From: Armatimonadota bacterium
Lineage (GTDB): Bacteria; Armatimonadota; Fimbriimonadia; Fimbriimonadales; Fimbriimonadaceae
DNA: 64,000 nt
NCBI GenBank assembly: GCA_037138755.1
Contig: JBAXHT010000002.1
Coordinates: 186,001-250,000, forward strand
Direction: 5' to 3'
The first letter of the stretch is position 1, and the number at the start of each line of letters is the position of its first letter. The notes below the pieces were generated by a model. The model was not told the DNA's origin. It did no database searches and saw nothing but the letters and a program-made list of their open reading frames with translations. Positions 17,160 to 24,944 of the stretch are shown in pieces. The translations under genes and the position numbers were made by a program.

Positions 17160-18055
17160 GCCTTACCTCCTTTTTCGAGGCCGAGCCAGATTCGGAGGGC
17201 CATCGAGATGGTCCCAAGTCCGATTCCGAACTTGATTCCGGTGATCGCCGGAGTTTGGAAGGTGTTTTTGAGCCACCCTGCAACCTCCGTGATCTTGAAA
17301 TTCATCAAGAAATCTGCGGATGCTGTCTTCTCTGTTCCTGCCATGGCCACTACTTTGTCGTCCCAGGCTCCGGCAACAACTCCCATCAAGGAGAGGATCA
17401 CCAGTAGAGCAGTTCCGAGAAGGATGGTCGCTTCTACCGAGCGAGCTCGGAAGGCTCGGTAGGCCGCCGAGAGAATGAAGAACGCGATGATTGAGAACAT
17501 CGCTGCATCCATCTGTTGAAGGAGTCCGTCGAACAAGAAGTCACGGATCATATTGACCGTATGCCAATTAGCGGGATCGTCGAAGTCGACCGCCTTCTGG
17601 TTTTGGCGAACCATGAAGTCCGCATAACCGAAGGTGATCATGCTGAACATCGCGACCAAAAGGATTACGCTGAATGCCCAGTCCTTCTTCTTCCGTGCGA
17701 TGTTCATGAGGTGAATCCTCAGCAAGCTAAAGATTCCTAGCCCAAGTAGGAACGCAGCGATGATCTGGACGAAGCTTGAGACAACTCCAAATGATTGCTG
17801 GAGGAACGAGCCGACTGACTCAACTCCATTTGCCGGAATCTCCGTTTTGGGGTCGAAGTTGATTGGCTTTGGCCAGTAGGTGTACGCGACCATGAAGCCG
17901 CCACTCAGGAAGGTCACGAGCCAGACTAGCGGACGGCGAGCCTGGATCGGGGTTTGCATCACCGCGAGGAAGAGGATGATCCCGAGGATCAGTCCGCCTC
18001 CGATGAACATTTTCAGGTCGCCCTGGGGGTTACGTGCCCATATTGTGTCGTTCAT
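17156..18055 (-). CDS. Polytopic membrane protein of the DUF6754 block
   Basis: The 299-residue protein has about seven hydrophobic segments (near residues 17-35, 43-60, 88-110, 128-146, 184-200, 212-232, 272-290). A long loop between helices 2 and 3 carries FDPKTEIPANGVESVGSF, and another after helix 4 is charged. No characterised homologue is recognised. It overlaps both neighbours by four bases. Together with the gene at 15475 it supplies two multi-helix subunits to the putative complex. Confidence 0.7.
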   Translation of the reverse strand: MNDTIWARNPQGDLKMFIGGGLILGIILFLAVMQTPIQARRPLVWLVTFLSGGFMVAYTYWPKPINFDPKTEIPANGVESVGSFLQQSFGVVSSFVQIIAAFLLGLGIFSLLRIHLMNIARKKKDWAFSVILLVAMFSMITFGYADFMVRQNQKAVDFDDPANWHTVNMIRDFLFDGLLQQMDAAMFSIIAFFILSAAYRAFRARSVEATILLGTALLVILSLMGVVAGAWDDKVVAMAGTEKTASADFLMNFKITEVAGWLKNTFQTPAITGIKFGIGLGTISMALRIWLGLEKGGKA

Positions 18056-19053
18056 TTCGTTTCGGCCTCCTTGCCTGGTTCGGGCGGGGCCTTCTCGCGC
18101 TTCATGTCGAGGTCTTTCGGTGGCTTGTCAGCCTTGATCAGTCGCGAGACAGAGAAGGTGGCCTTCTGCTCGTCGGCAAGGGCACCGAGTTGCTTTGCAA
18201 GCTCTTCCGGGTTGCTCTTCTGGGCGTTATAAATTTCTTCAGTTTTAGCCGCCAGAGATCGTTGTTGGAATGATGCGTTGACGCAGCCCAAAGCGATGAA
18301 GCCGATCGCGACCATCTTTGACCAGTCCTGCCCAACGAGCGAGCCAACCATAATGGGGTCCCGAGTGAGATAAGCCGATGCAGCGTAGAACTCATCGCCA
18401 ATGAGAACGTAGTCGCAAGCGGCGATGAAGAACGGAGTTTGGGTGGCTTCAGTAGATGAAGCGACTTGAATCGCGCCAATCGAGTTCGCGGTTTCGGCGA
18501 AGATCAGCGACTCAGCGTAGAATTCGCCCAGGAAAAAGGCGGCGGCAGTTTGCTCGCGGTGGATGATTCCAGAGACACCGGCCGCGAAGGCGAACTGGCG
18601 ATCGGAGATGAAGCGGACGGAATCTGGATCGAATCTCTCGGGGTAGCCCTCGGATTGGTAGGTGTCGCGGATGACTTCTTGCGCCAAGGTGAACATCGAC
18701 GCCGAGTAGGCGCACATGATGATCGGGTTACTGAACCGGGCGGCAGTTTTGGCGACGTGGGCACAGATGTTGATCGCCTGAACCGCGGTTGCGTTGACTG
18801 GATCAGATAAGCCGGGAACCATGAGAACCGGGCGTCCCATTTCTGTAGCGCGACCGACGGCCTCATCAATCGCGTTGAGACCCGAGATGCGGCGGATGAA
18901 AAGGCTTTGCCCTTTCCCGGCCCGCTTCACGTTGAACACGATGAATACGATAATCATCAGGGTGAAGAGCAGTCCAAACCACCCTACGTCCCAATAGTTC
19001 GCACCCAGTAGCTGGCTATCCAGCGACCAGGCTCCTAACTGTTTTTCTGGCAT
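18052..19053 (-). CDS. DUF6754-type membrane protein
   Basis: The 333-residue protein has an N-terminal helix (residues 25-42), a large soluble region, a second hydrophobic segment (about residues 262-282) and a charged, Lys/Glu/Pro-rich tail. The soluble part contains GLNAIDEAVGRATEMGRPVLMVPGLSD and DRQFAFAAGVSGIIHREQTAAAFFLGEFYAESLI, which I associate from memory with the uncharacterised DUF6754 family. A search should confirm that name. No enzyme motif is visible. It is the largest conserved marker of the block and overlaps genes on both sides. Confidence 0.65.
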   Translation of the reverse strand: MPEKQLGAWSLDSQLLGANYWDVGWFGLLFTLMIIVFIVFNVKRAGKGQSLFIRRISGLNAIDEAVGRATEMGRPVLMVPGLSDPVNATAVQAINICAHVAKTAARFSNPIIMCAYSASMFTLAQEVIRDTYQSEGYPERFDPDSVRFISDRQFAFAAGVSGIIHREQTAAAFFLGEFYAESLIFAETANSIGAIQVASSTEATQTPFFIAACDYVLIGDEFYAASAYLTRDPIMVGSLVGQDWSKMVAIGFIALGCVNASFQQRSLAAKTEEIYNAQKSNPEELAKQLGALADEQKATFSVSRLIKADKPPKDLDMKREKAPPEPGKEAETK

Positions 19054-19358
19054 GAAGTCTCCAATAACTGCGGCTCACTATCCGGAATTTCTTCCAGGAT
19101 ACAGATGAGACGTTCGACATTATCCCGCTTTCTCAGCAAATTACTATATTGATTCACGAAATCGAAGCCTAAAAATGGAACCAACATCGGTGCGCTCACC
19201 ATCGTCAGGTGGGCCATAACGTTGGAAATTGGCTTGTGCATCTCGAAAAAGAGGATCGCGGGGGCTTCGAGTTTGCGCTTACGAATCTCTCCTGCAGCTT
19301 TCTGCAGAAGTTCCTCGGTTTGCTCCTCGCTGAGCTCATCCTCCCAAAAATCGAACAT
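19035..19358 (-). CDS. Small acidic soluble protein of the DUF6754 block
   Basis: The 107-residue product, starting MFDFWEDELSEEQTEE, is acidic at the N-terminus and helical throughout. No family is recognised. The frame is open upstream to 19496, but those residues overlap the previous gene and look like shadow; the ATG at 19358 is preferred. It overlaps the preceding gene by 23 bases and the DUF6754-type gene by 19, so it is translated from the same message. Confidence 0.6.
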   Translation of the reverse strand: MFDFWEDELSEEQTEELLQKAAGEIRKRKLEAPAILFFEMHKPISNVMAHLTMVSAPMLVPFLGFDFVNQYSNLLRKRDNVERLICILEEIPDSEPQLLETSCQKNS

Positions 19359-19746
19359 CTTTGCCTGTATGAGAACGGATGATTTCCATAACCTGTTCCC
19401 GGTCGACAGTGTCGTCGAAGACCAATCGGACTCCTCGCGTCGCGTCGAGCCTAGATTCTGACTCAAACGGGGACAGTTGTACCGCGTTTTCTTCAACTTT
19501 CACGCTTTTCACCTTATCCCAGGTGATCGTGCTGAATCCGGCGGTCGCTCCGACTTCGGAGACTTCGCACTTTTTGCCGACCGTGTATTCAAATATGATG
19601 GGCGCTAAGAACCCCATCGCAAGCACCGCGAGAAGAGGGACGCGCATGATGAAGCCGGCGAGTACCGCTCCGAAAGCGACCGCAATGATCACTGCGGTGC
19701 GCTGTGGCGTCACTTCCGTAGATTTCACTTTCCATTTGGTCGTCAT
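19336..19746 (-). CDS. Small membrane protein with PH-like C-terminus (DUF6754 block)
   Basis: The 136-residue protein has two adjacent helices (about residues 16-34 and 37-53) and a cytosolic-looking C-terminal part with FSTITWDKVKSVKVEENAVQLSPF and later RLVFDDTVDREQVMEIIRSHT. That arrangement, two helices followed by a small beta domain, resembles bacterial PH-domain or YcxB-like proteins, but the match is by pattern only. It precedes the rest of the block with overlaps. Confidence 0.6.
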   Translation of the reverse strand: MTTKWKVKSTEVTPQRTAVIIAVAFGAVLAGFIMRVPLLAVLAMGFLAPIIFEYTVGKKCEVSEVGATAGFSTITWDKVKSVKVEENAVQLSPFESESRLDATRGVRLVFDDTVDREQVMEIIRSHTGKDVRFLGG

Positions 19747-19752
19747 TCGACA

Positions 19753-20124
19753 TTAGTTTAGCGGCTGCTTACAACCGGGTTGAGATTGATATGGCAGGAC
19801 GTGCTGGTAACAGCGCAAGTCCTCCCTGCGCTGAATTGGCGAGGGCAATGTGAGGGCCCAGCAGGCCAACAACACGCCACCAAGAAAAACTGCCCCGCCC
19901 ACTCGCTTTCGGAATGTCCTCTCGGACGCGACCAGCTTCACCGCCTCTTCAGCCTTTGGGAACACATAGCTCATCAGAGGGACAAACCAGAGCGCCAGGT
20001 ACCCAAGGCCAATGGGAAAGATGAGGCATCCACCCTGAGCATCCCAGTTCCATGTCAGCATTGAGAGGCAAAACGTGCAAACCAACGCTCCTACAATTGC
20101 CACCAGGATCGCGGCCCTCATCAT
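19753..20124 (-). CDS. Hypothetical small membrane protein
   Basis: The roughly 123-residue protein starts at tandem ATG codons (20124 or 20121) and has three hydrophobic helices (near residues 4-24, 32-55, 78-96) and several Cys residues near the C-terminus. No family is recognised. A TAGAAT sits at 20130-20135, five to eight bases upstream, so transcription of the whole minus-strand run may begin here without a leader. It ends six bases before the next gene. Confidence 0.6.
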   Translation of the reverse strand: MMRAAILVAIVGALVCTFCLSMLTWNWDAQGGCLIFPIGLGYLALWFVPLMSYVFPKAEEAVKLVASERTFRKRVGGAVFLGGVLLACWALTLPSPIQRREDLRCYQHVLPYQSQPGCKQPLN

Positions 20125-20171
20125 TATCCATTCTATGCTATTTGCGCATCTGATCGCGCCTCGATGCCTCG

Positions 20172-20183
20172 TAGAATCATATG
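20172..20183 (+). promoter_or_regulatory. TAGAAT -10 element of the GH16 gene (leaderless)
   Basis: TAGAAT at 20172-20177 is followed by CATATG and a second ATG at 20184, six bases after the hexamer. This favours 20184 over 20181 as the start. A mirror-image TAGAAT for the divergent minus-strand operon lies at 20130-20135. Confidence 0.45.
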
Positions 20184-20933
20184 ATGGTGCTCTGCGCTGC
20201 TCTACTGCTTTACCCCGCCAAAACACTGTTTCGCGATGACTTTTACACTTACACCGAACGCGAGTGGGCTTATGCAGATTGGAAGCTGGGGCGGACGCAG
20301 TTTGGGTTGAAACCGGAGTGCCGGAATGGAGTGATGATCCTTAGGCACGAGACTTACAATCCGAAGGCTCCCGGAGAGACGTTCCTTGGAACCGAGCTTT
20401 ACACCAAGCCGAACTTCACGCTTGAAACCGGGCTTCAGATCACGGCGAAGGTTCGGGTTAAGAATCCACCGCCGGGGATGGTGGCTTCGATTTTCACTTA
20501 CTCGACCGACAAGCTCGGGTCGGACGAGATTGACTTTGAATTCCTCACCACCCAGACCAACAAAGCCAAAGGCGACCACCCCGTCCTCGTCACCAACTGG
20601 AACGATTGGGACGAAAAGAAGGAGCTTTATGGGAACAAGATCAATCACTCGCCGGAGACGGTGACTCCGAAAGGGTTGAACACGGCGGATTGGAACATGT
20701 ACACCATCCGCTGGTACCCGGATCACACGGATTGGCTGGTAAACGGAACCCTGGTTCGCACGAGCAAGGACGCCGTTCCCAACGCACCAACGCCCATCCG
20801 ATTCAATTTCTGGGCAGCGGCGAAGTCGTGGACGGAGGCGTACTCGGCGGAGTATCAACCGACTGCCGATCCGTCCAAGAACCAGGTTTGTACCTACGAG
20901 ATCGACTATGTTGAGGTCAAGCGGCTTCCGTAG
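20184..20933 (+). CDS. Glycoside hydrolase family 16 protein
   Basis: The 249-residue product (250 from 20181) begins with a short hydrophobic segment that may export it. The family's catalytic ExDxxE signature appears as DEIDFEFLTT around residues 114-123, with nucleophile and acid/base Glu both present, and YTIRWYPDHTDWLVNGTLV follows as in other GH16 jelly rolls. The family cleaves beta-1,3/1,4-glucans, agar, carrageenan or xyloglucan; the substrate is not resolved here. The C-terminus ends in YEIDYVEVKRLP, the usual last strand. It overlaps the convergent aquaporin gene by 17 bases. Confidence 0.9.
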   Translation: MVLCAALLLYPAKTLFRDDFYTYTEREWAYADWKLGRTQFGLKPECRNGVMILRHETYNPKAPGETFLGTELYTKPNFTLETGLQITAKVRVKNPPPGMVASIFTYSTDKLGSDEIDFEFLTTQTNKAKGDHPVLVTNWNDWDEKKELYGNKINHSPETVTPKGLNTADWNMYTIRWYPDHTDWLVNGTLVRTSKDAVPNAPTPIRFNFWAAAKSWTEAYSAEYQPTADPSKNQVCTYEIDYVEVKRLP

Positions 20934-21549
20934 AGAGCACTTTTGACTCGAGGAGCCAGGCCAACATCATGCCAACTGGAGGTCCAACCAGATACACCCA
21001 AAGGGTTCCGTAAGTCGCCGAACCACCGACGAGATCCGGCCCGAGGGAACGAGCAGAGTTCATCGAGCCTCCGGTGATGTTTCCACCCATCATGACGAGC
21101 AACACCACTGTGAGCCCGATCACCAACGGAGCAAACGAGTTCTCTTTGCGGATCACCGCGAAGATGACAGCCATGAGAATGGCCGAAAGGACGGTCTCGG
21201 TGCCAACGTTTCGAATTGCCTGATCCGGGGCCGCCGGGACGTGAGTTCCGAATGCCCCACCAAAGAGGAGCAGACCCAGCAGTCTGGCGGCTAGGCCGCC
21301 GAGAAATTGAGCCGCCATGTAAGGAATCGCATCCTTCTTGTCATGCTTGCCACTTAGAGTGAGCGCAAGCGTTACGGCCGGATTGAACTGGGCACCCGAG
21401 GTCGGGCCAAAGATGTAGATCATCGCTGTCACCGCGAGTCCGGAGACCCAGGCGGCGATGGCGAGATCGGTCTTTGCTGCCGACGCCATGACGGGAGCAA
21501 AGACGATTCCAAACGTCCCGAGGAACTCGGCAACGAGCTTTCTGTTCAA
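20917..21549 (-). CDS. Aquaporin-family channel of the ars operon (AqpS-like)
   Basis: The 210-residue MIP-family channel has six helices and two half-helix loops. The first loop motif is intact (GAQFNPAVTL); the second reads GGSMNSARSLGP, with NSA replacing the usual NPA. The gene overlaps arsC by four bases at the end of an arsR-arsM-arsC run. In Sinorhizobium meliloti an aquaglyceroporin in the same position (AqpS) lets arsenite leave the cell down its gradient after ArsC reduces arsenate, so the same role is inferred. No ArsB or Acr3 pump is present in this operon. Confidence 0.85.
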   Translation of the reverse strand: MNRKLVAEFLGTFGIVFAPVMASAAKTDLAIAAWVSGLAVTAMIYIFGPTSGAQFNPAVTLALTLSGKHDKKDAIPYMAAQFLGGLAARLLGLLLFGGAFGTHVPAAPDQAIRNVGTETVLSAILMAVIFAVIRKENSFAPLVIGLTVVLLVMMGGNITGGSMNSARSLGPDLVGGSATYGTLWVYLVGPPVGMMLAWLLESKVLSTEAA

Positions 21550-21950
21550 CCCATCTCCTCCAGGAGTTTCACCATGTGTCCTCGAATCTGGTCACGGATC
21601 ACGCGAACAGTCTCGATCCCCTGTCCGGCGGGGTCATCGAGACCCCAATCTTCGGTGAGGATGAACTTGGCGGGACATGCGGCGGCATCGACGCCGCAAC
21701 CCATTGAGATGATTTTGTCCGCACCATCGACCATGTCTTGGGTCATCAGCTTCGGATGCTGCCCTTCCATGCTGATTCCGAGTTCCGCCATGGCTTCGAC
21801 GGCCATTGGGTTGAGCTGCTTTCCACCGACAGTTCCGGCGGATTCGCCCTTGATGTCAAGACCCCGAGCTTTGGCCTCATGATTCACGAAGGCCTCAGCC
21901 ATTTGAGAACGACCTGCGTTATGGACGCAGAGGAAGATGACGGTCTTCAT
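21546..21950 (-). CDS. arsC: Arsenate reductase, thioredoxin-coupled type
   Basis: The 134-residue protein has the low-molecular-weight phosphatase fold. It reduces arsenate to arsenite using a three-cysteine relay. All three are visible: Cys8 in the loop CVHNAGRSQ, and Cys85 and Cys92 in MGCGVDAAACPA. The family's DWGLDDPAGQG Asp loop is also present. The in-frame ATG at 21959 adds three residues, but 21950 gives the standard MKTVIFLCV opening and a four-base overlap with arsM. Its product arsenite is the substrate for the flanking ArsM and channel. Confidence 0.94.
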   Translation of the reverse strand: MKTVIFLCVHNAGRSQMAEAFVNHEAKARGLDIKGESAGTVGGKQLNPMAVEAMAELGISMEGQHPKLMTQDMVDGADKIISMGCGVDAAACPAKFILTEDWGLDDPAGQGIETVRVIRDQIRGHMVKLLEEMG

Positions 21951-22843
21951 TTGCAGCACTCCGTTCCGCAGCAGGCTCCCTCTTTCGGCTTAGATGCGCG
22001 GATGAAGGCTCCCATGATCCGACCATCGAGGTTCGACTTTTCGTCGGCGGAAAGGGCGCTGACCTCTGGCGAAGTGCAGGTCGTGGCCTCAAGGTCGGCG
22101 AAGGTGTAGCGGCGAGTCGGTTCGATCGATGCATTCTCAAATCCAGCGTTCGCGAGCTTTCCGAGATACTCGCTGTACTCCATAGCTCCGGCGACGCAGC
22201 CAATGAAAGCCTCCATGTCAGCCCGAACTGCAGGAGGAAGTTCGCCCTCAACGACAACGTCGGAAACAGCGAAGCGTCCACCGGGCTTGAGGACGCGGAA
22301 TGCTTCGCGAAGGACGGCGTCTTTGTCGCTTGACAGGTTGATGACGCAGTTCGAGATGATGACGTCGACCGAGTTGTTTGGAAGGGGGATCGATTCGATG
22401 TGACCTTTGAGGAACGAGACGTTGGTGATTCCGCTTTCCGCCTTGTTTCGCTCGGCAAGAGCGAGCATTTCGTCGGTCATATCCAGACCGAAAGCAAACC
22501 CAGTTGGCCCGACTCGGCGAGCAGAAAGGAGAACATCGATCCCTCCCCCAGAGCCGAGGTCGAGGACGGTCTCGCCTTCGCTGAGCGAGGCGAGGGCAGT
22601 GGGGTTTCCACAGCCAAGCGAAGCGAGGAGAGCCGCTTCCGGGATGTCGCCTGCTTCGGATTCACTGTAGAGGTTGCCGGTGATGACATCTCCGCCGCAG
22701 CAGCTATCGTTGCCGCCTCCGGTGTTTCCGCCGCAGCAGGCGGCACCCTGGCCGTTGAGGACGGTGAGCGCGGCGGCGCCGTACTTCTCGCGAACGATTT
22801 CGCGTACGTCTTCTCGGTCGATGAGTCTTGTGTTTTCGTTCAT
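21947..22843 (-). CDS. arsM: Arsenite S-adenosylmethionine methyltransferase
   Basis: The 298-residue enzyme methylates arsenite, usually to volatile or excretable methylarsenicals. The SAM site is plain ([23 protein letters not shown]), followed by [16 protein letters not shown] with a conserved arsenic-binding Cys and FIGCVAGAM with another. The N-terminal region holds two CCGG motifs in a Gly/Asn-rich stretch (residues 35-52), and the C-terminus ends with ACCGTECCK, extra Cys pairs that could hold arsenic. It follows arsR by four bases and overlaps arsC. Confidence 0.93.
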   Translation of the reverse strand: MNENTRLIDREDVREIVREKYGAAALTVLNGQGAACCGGNTGGGNDSCCGGDVITGNLYSESEAGDIPEAALLASLGCGNPTALASLSEGETVLDLGSGGGIDVLLSARRVGPTGFAFGLDMTDEMLALAERNKAESGITNVSFLKGHIESIPLPNNSVDVIISNCVINLSSDKDAVLREAFRVLKPGGRFAVSDVVVEGELPPAVRADMEAFIGCVAGAMEYSEYLGKLANAGFENASIEPTRRYTFADLEATTCTSPEVSALSADEKSNLDGRIMGAFIRASKPKEGACCGTECCK

Positions 22844-22847
22844 TGTG

Positions 22848-23192
22848 TTAGCAACAGTTGGTTTGGTCGTTGGGTTGGGCGAGTGTTTTCAAATAGTTGG
22901 AGAGGGCGAGGAGGGCGTCGGGTTTAAGGGTGCAGAGCATTCGCTTCCCTTTTCGTTCGATTTGGATAAGACCCGCGTCTTCGAGCTCGTGAAGGTGGTG
23001 GGAGATCGTGGAGCTGATCTTCTCTTCGCCGGTGATGTGGCAACAGATTTCTCCGGCGGTTGGACCTTCGACTCCACCCTCATCATCCACCGAGGCCCTT
23101 CCGCAGCACATAGAGGAGAGGAACTCCACAATGTGAAGCCGGGTTGGGTCACCAAGGGCTCGGAATGCTAGACGGTTCGTTTCGACATCCAT
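22848..23192 (-). CDS. arsR: ArsR-family arsenic-responsive repressor
   Basis: The 114-residue winged-helix protein contains RALGDPTRLHIVEFLSSMCCG, a recognition helix STISHHLHELEDAGLIQIERKGKRML and a Cys-rich pattern (SMCC, ICC, C-terminal NCC) suited to binding arsenite. It should repress the ars operon that it heads and release DNA on metal binding. A TAGAAT lies seven bases before the ATG, and a long inverted repeat flanks that element. The Asp/Gly-rich insert between helices 2 and 3 (ASVDDEGGVEGPT) is longer than usual. Confidence 0.92.
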   Translation of the reverse strand: MDVETNRLAFRALGDPTRLHIVEFLSSMCCGRASVDDEGGVEGPTAGEICCHITGEEKISSTISHHLHELEDAGLIQIERKGKRMLCTLKPDALLALSNYLKTLAQPNDQTNCC

Positions 23193-23221
23193 CGAAATGA
23201 TTCTACGCCATTATTTCGATG
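23190..23221 (-). promoter_or_regulatory. ars operator/promoter: inverted repeat flanking the -10
   Basis: CATCGAAAT (23190-23198) and ATTTCGATG (23213-23221) form a perfect nine-base inverted repeat with a 14-base spacer. The minus-strand TAGAAT (23200-23205) sits inside the spacer, and the left arm covers the arsR start codon. A dimeric ArsR bound here would block both transcription and start of a leaderless message. Confidence 0.6.
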
Positions 23222-23236
23222 AAATGCGAAATGTTT

Positions 23237-23881
23237 TCAGTTTTTTGTTTCGGCGAGGGCAAGAAACTCTTCGACTTCTCCCGCAACGAGAATTGGCAGC
23301 AGAGGAGTCAACTCATCAATGGGCCAATCCCACCAAGCGACGGTCAGCAACCTCTCGACTTGATTGGAGGCGAATCGTTCTCGGATGAGTTTCGCGGGGT
23401 TTCCGCCGTAGATCGAGTAAGCCGGGACATCAGACGTCACCACGGAGCGCGCGGCAATGATAGCACCATCGCCAATAGTGACCCCTGGCATGATGAGCGC
23501 CTCGTAACCGATCCAAACATCGTTGCCCACGACCGTATCTCCCTTGAACGGAAAAACTGCGCGCTCGGAAAGCGCGGGTTCCCAGCCGTCACCGAAGATG
23601 TAGAACGGGTAGGTCGAGGTTCCGCTCATGATGTGGTTTGCACCGTTCATGATGAATTTCACACCTCGGGCGAGAGCACAGAATTTTCCGATGATGAGCT
23701 TGTCGCCGACGAACGGAAAGTGATAGAGAATGTTTTTCTCGAACTCGGCTGCCCCTTCGGGGTCGTCGTAATAGGTGTAGTCTCCGACGATCACGTTTGG
23801 GTTCGAAATCGCGTTTTTGATGAAGCAGACCTGCTCAAAACCCGGAACGGGGTGAAGCTCGGTCGGGTTGGGTCCGTTCAT
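23237..23881 (-). CDS. Vat/CatB-type xenobiotic O-acetyltransferase
   Basis: The 214-residue protein is a left-handed beta-helix acetyltransferase. IIGKFCALARGVKFIMNGANHIMSG holds the catalytic His of the family, and DTVVGNDVWIGYEALIMPGVTIGDGAIIAARSVVTSDVPAYSIYGGNPAKLIRERF is the hexapeptide-repeat region. The closing VERLLTVAWWDWP matches the C-terminal helix of Vat and CatB. These enzymes acetylate streptogramin A or chloramphenicol with acetyl-CoA; many chromosomal members have unknown substrates. It lies upstream of arsR on the same strand with a 44-base gap. Confidence 0.85.
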   Translation of the reverse strand: MNGPNPTELHPVPGFEQVCFIKNAISNPNVIVGDYTYYDDPEGAAEFEKNILYHFPFVGDKLIIGKFCALARGVKFIMNGANHIMSGTSTYPFYIFGDGWEPALSERAVFPFKGDTVVGNDVWIGYEALIMPGVTIGDGAIIAARSVVTSDVPAYSIYGGNPAKLIRERFASNQVERLLTVAWWDWPIDELTPLLPILVAGEVEEFLALAETKN

Positions 23882-23913
23882 TCGGTTGGACTAGGATACT
23901 TGGAGTGGACCGT

Positions 23914-23977
23914 TGGCTTTTAGATTTTGGTTATCCGAACCTTAACTTGCGGAGCTTGGGGATCGCTCTAAAAGCCA
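23914..23977. repeat. 11-base inverted repeat upstream of sucD
   Basis: TGGCTTTTAGA (23914-23924) and TCTAAAAGCCA (23967-23977) are exact reverse complements 42 bases apart, in the 168-base gap between the acetyltransferase gene and sucD. They could form a stem in a leader RNA or bind a regulator. Nothing else was seen in this gap. Confidence 0.4.
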
Positions 23978-24050
23978 TGTCGTCACTGCGAAACTGCGGA
24001 ACTGAGCAACTTCTAACGTCCGCACCAGCCGGGTAAACTTCCCCGCAGAA

Positions 24051-24926
24051 ATGTCAGTCCTCGTCGACAAAAACACCAAAGTCATCGTTTGCGGAATCAC
24101 TGGGAAAGAGGGTGGATTCCACACCGAACAGATGATCAACTACGGAACCAATATCGTCGGCGGAGTGACCCCCGGAAAAGGCGGTCAGGAGTTCCTGGGC
24201 AAGCCGGTTTTCAATACGGTCAAAGAAGCCGTAGAGGCTACGGGTGCGGATGCGTCGATCATTTTTGTTCCACCCCCCTTTGCGGCTGACTCCGTTCTGG
24301 AGTGCGAAGCGGCGGGGATGCCATTCGTGACCTTGATCACGGAGGGAATCCCAATCTCGGACATGACGATGGTTGTCAATCGGCTTAAGGCTAACGGCGT
24401 CACCCGGTTGCTCGGCGGAAACTGCGCGGGAATCATCACTCCGGGCGAGTGCAAGATGGGCATCATGCCTGGGCACATCTTTATGCCGGGCAACGTCGGA
24501 ATGGTGAGCCGATCAGGAACGCTTACCTATGAGATTGTATGGGAAATGACCCGGGCCGGATTTGGTCAAACCACCTGCGTCGGAATCGGCGGAGACCCAC
24601 TTCCAGGAACTCGGTTCATCGAAGTCATGGAAATGTTCCACAACGACCCCAAGACCGAAGCAGTCGTCTTCGTCGGCGAAATCGGCGGCTCGGACGAGGA
24701 AATGGCTTGCGAATGGGTGAAGGCTAACATGAAGAAGCCGGTTGTTGGATTCATCTCGGGTAGAACCGCACCTCCTGGAAAGCGAATGGGCCACGCAGGA
24801 GCGATCATCAGCGGAAAGACTGGGACTCCACAGTCCAAGGTTGACGCGCTTCTGGATTGCGGAGCTTTGGTCGCTGACCGCACCAGCGACGTACCTGCTC
24901 TGCTCAAGCAAGCAATGGGCGGCTAG
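24051..24926 (+). CDS. sucD: Succinyl-CoA synthetase alpha subunit
   Basis: The 291-residue subunit works in the TCA cycle, interconverting succinyl-CoA and succinate with formation of a nucleoside triphosphate. The N-terminal CoA-binding fold has [18 protein letters not shown], and the phosphohistidine is His248 in [11 protein letters not shown]. Length and ends fit the family. The beta subunit gene sucC, normally adjacent upstream, is not in this window, so the two subunits are encoded apart. A TAAACT lies 11 bases before the ATG. Confidence 0.95.
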   Translation: MSVLVDKNTKVIVCGITGKEGGFHTEQMINYGTNIVGGVTPGKGGQEFLGKPVFNTVKEAVEATGADASIIFVPPPFAADSVLECEAAGMPFVTLITEGIPISDMTMVVNRLKANGVTRLLGGNCAGIITPGECKMGIMPGHIFMPGNVGMVSRSGTLTYEIVWEMTRAGFGQTTCVGIGGDPLPGTRFIEVMEMFHNDPKTEAVVFVGEIGGSDEEMACEWVKANMKKPVVGFISGRTAPPGKRMGHAGAIISGKTGTPQSKVDALLDCGALVADRTSDVPALLKQAMGG

Positions 24927-24944
24927 CCGCCAGTATAGGTACTG

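Noticed and set aside
20202-20858. A 218-codon minus-strand frame in the GH16 gene
   Set aside because: Arg/Val-rich shadow of a confirmed glycosidase gene.
22400-22927. Plus-strand open frames opposite arsM and arsR
   Set aside because: They lie antisense to clearly recognisable genes and have no recognisable motifs.
23219-23923. A 234-codon plus-strand frame opposite the acetyltransferase gene
   Set aside because: The minus strand carries a complete hexapeptide-repeat acetyltransferase, so this frame is a shadow.
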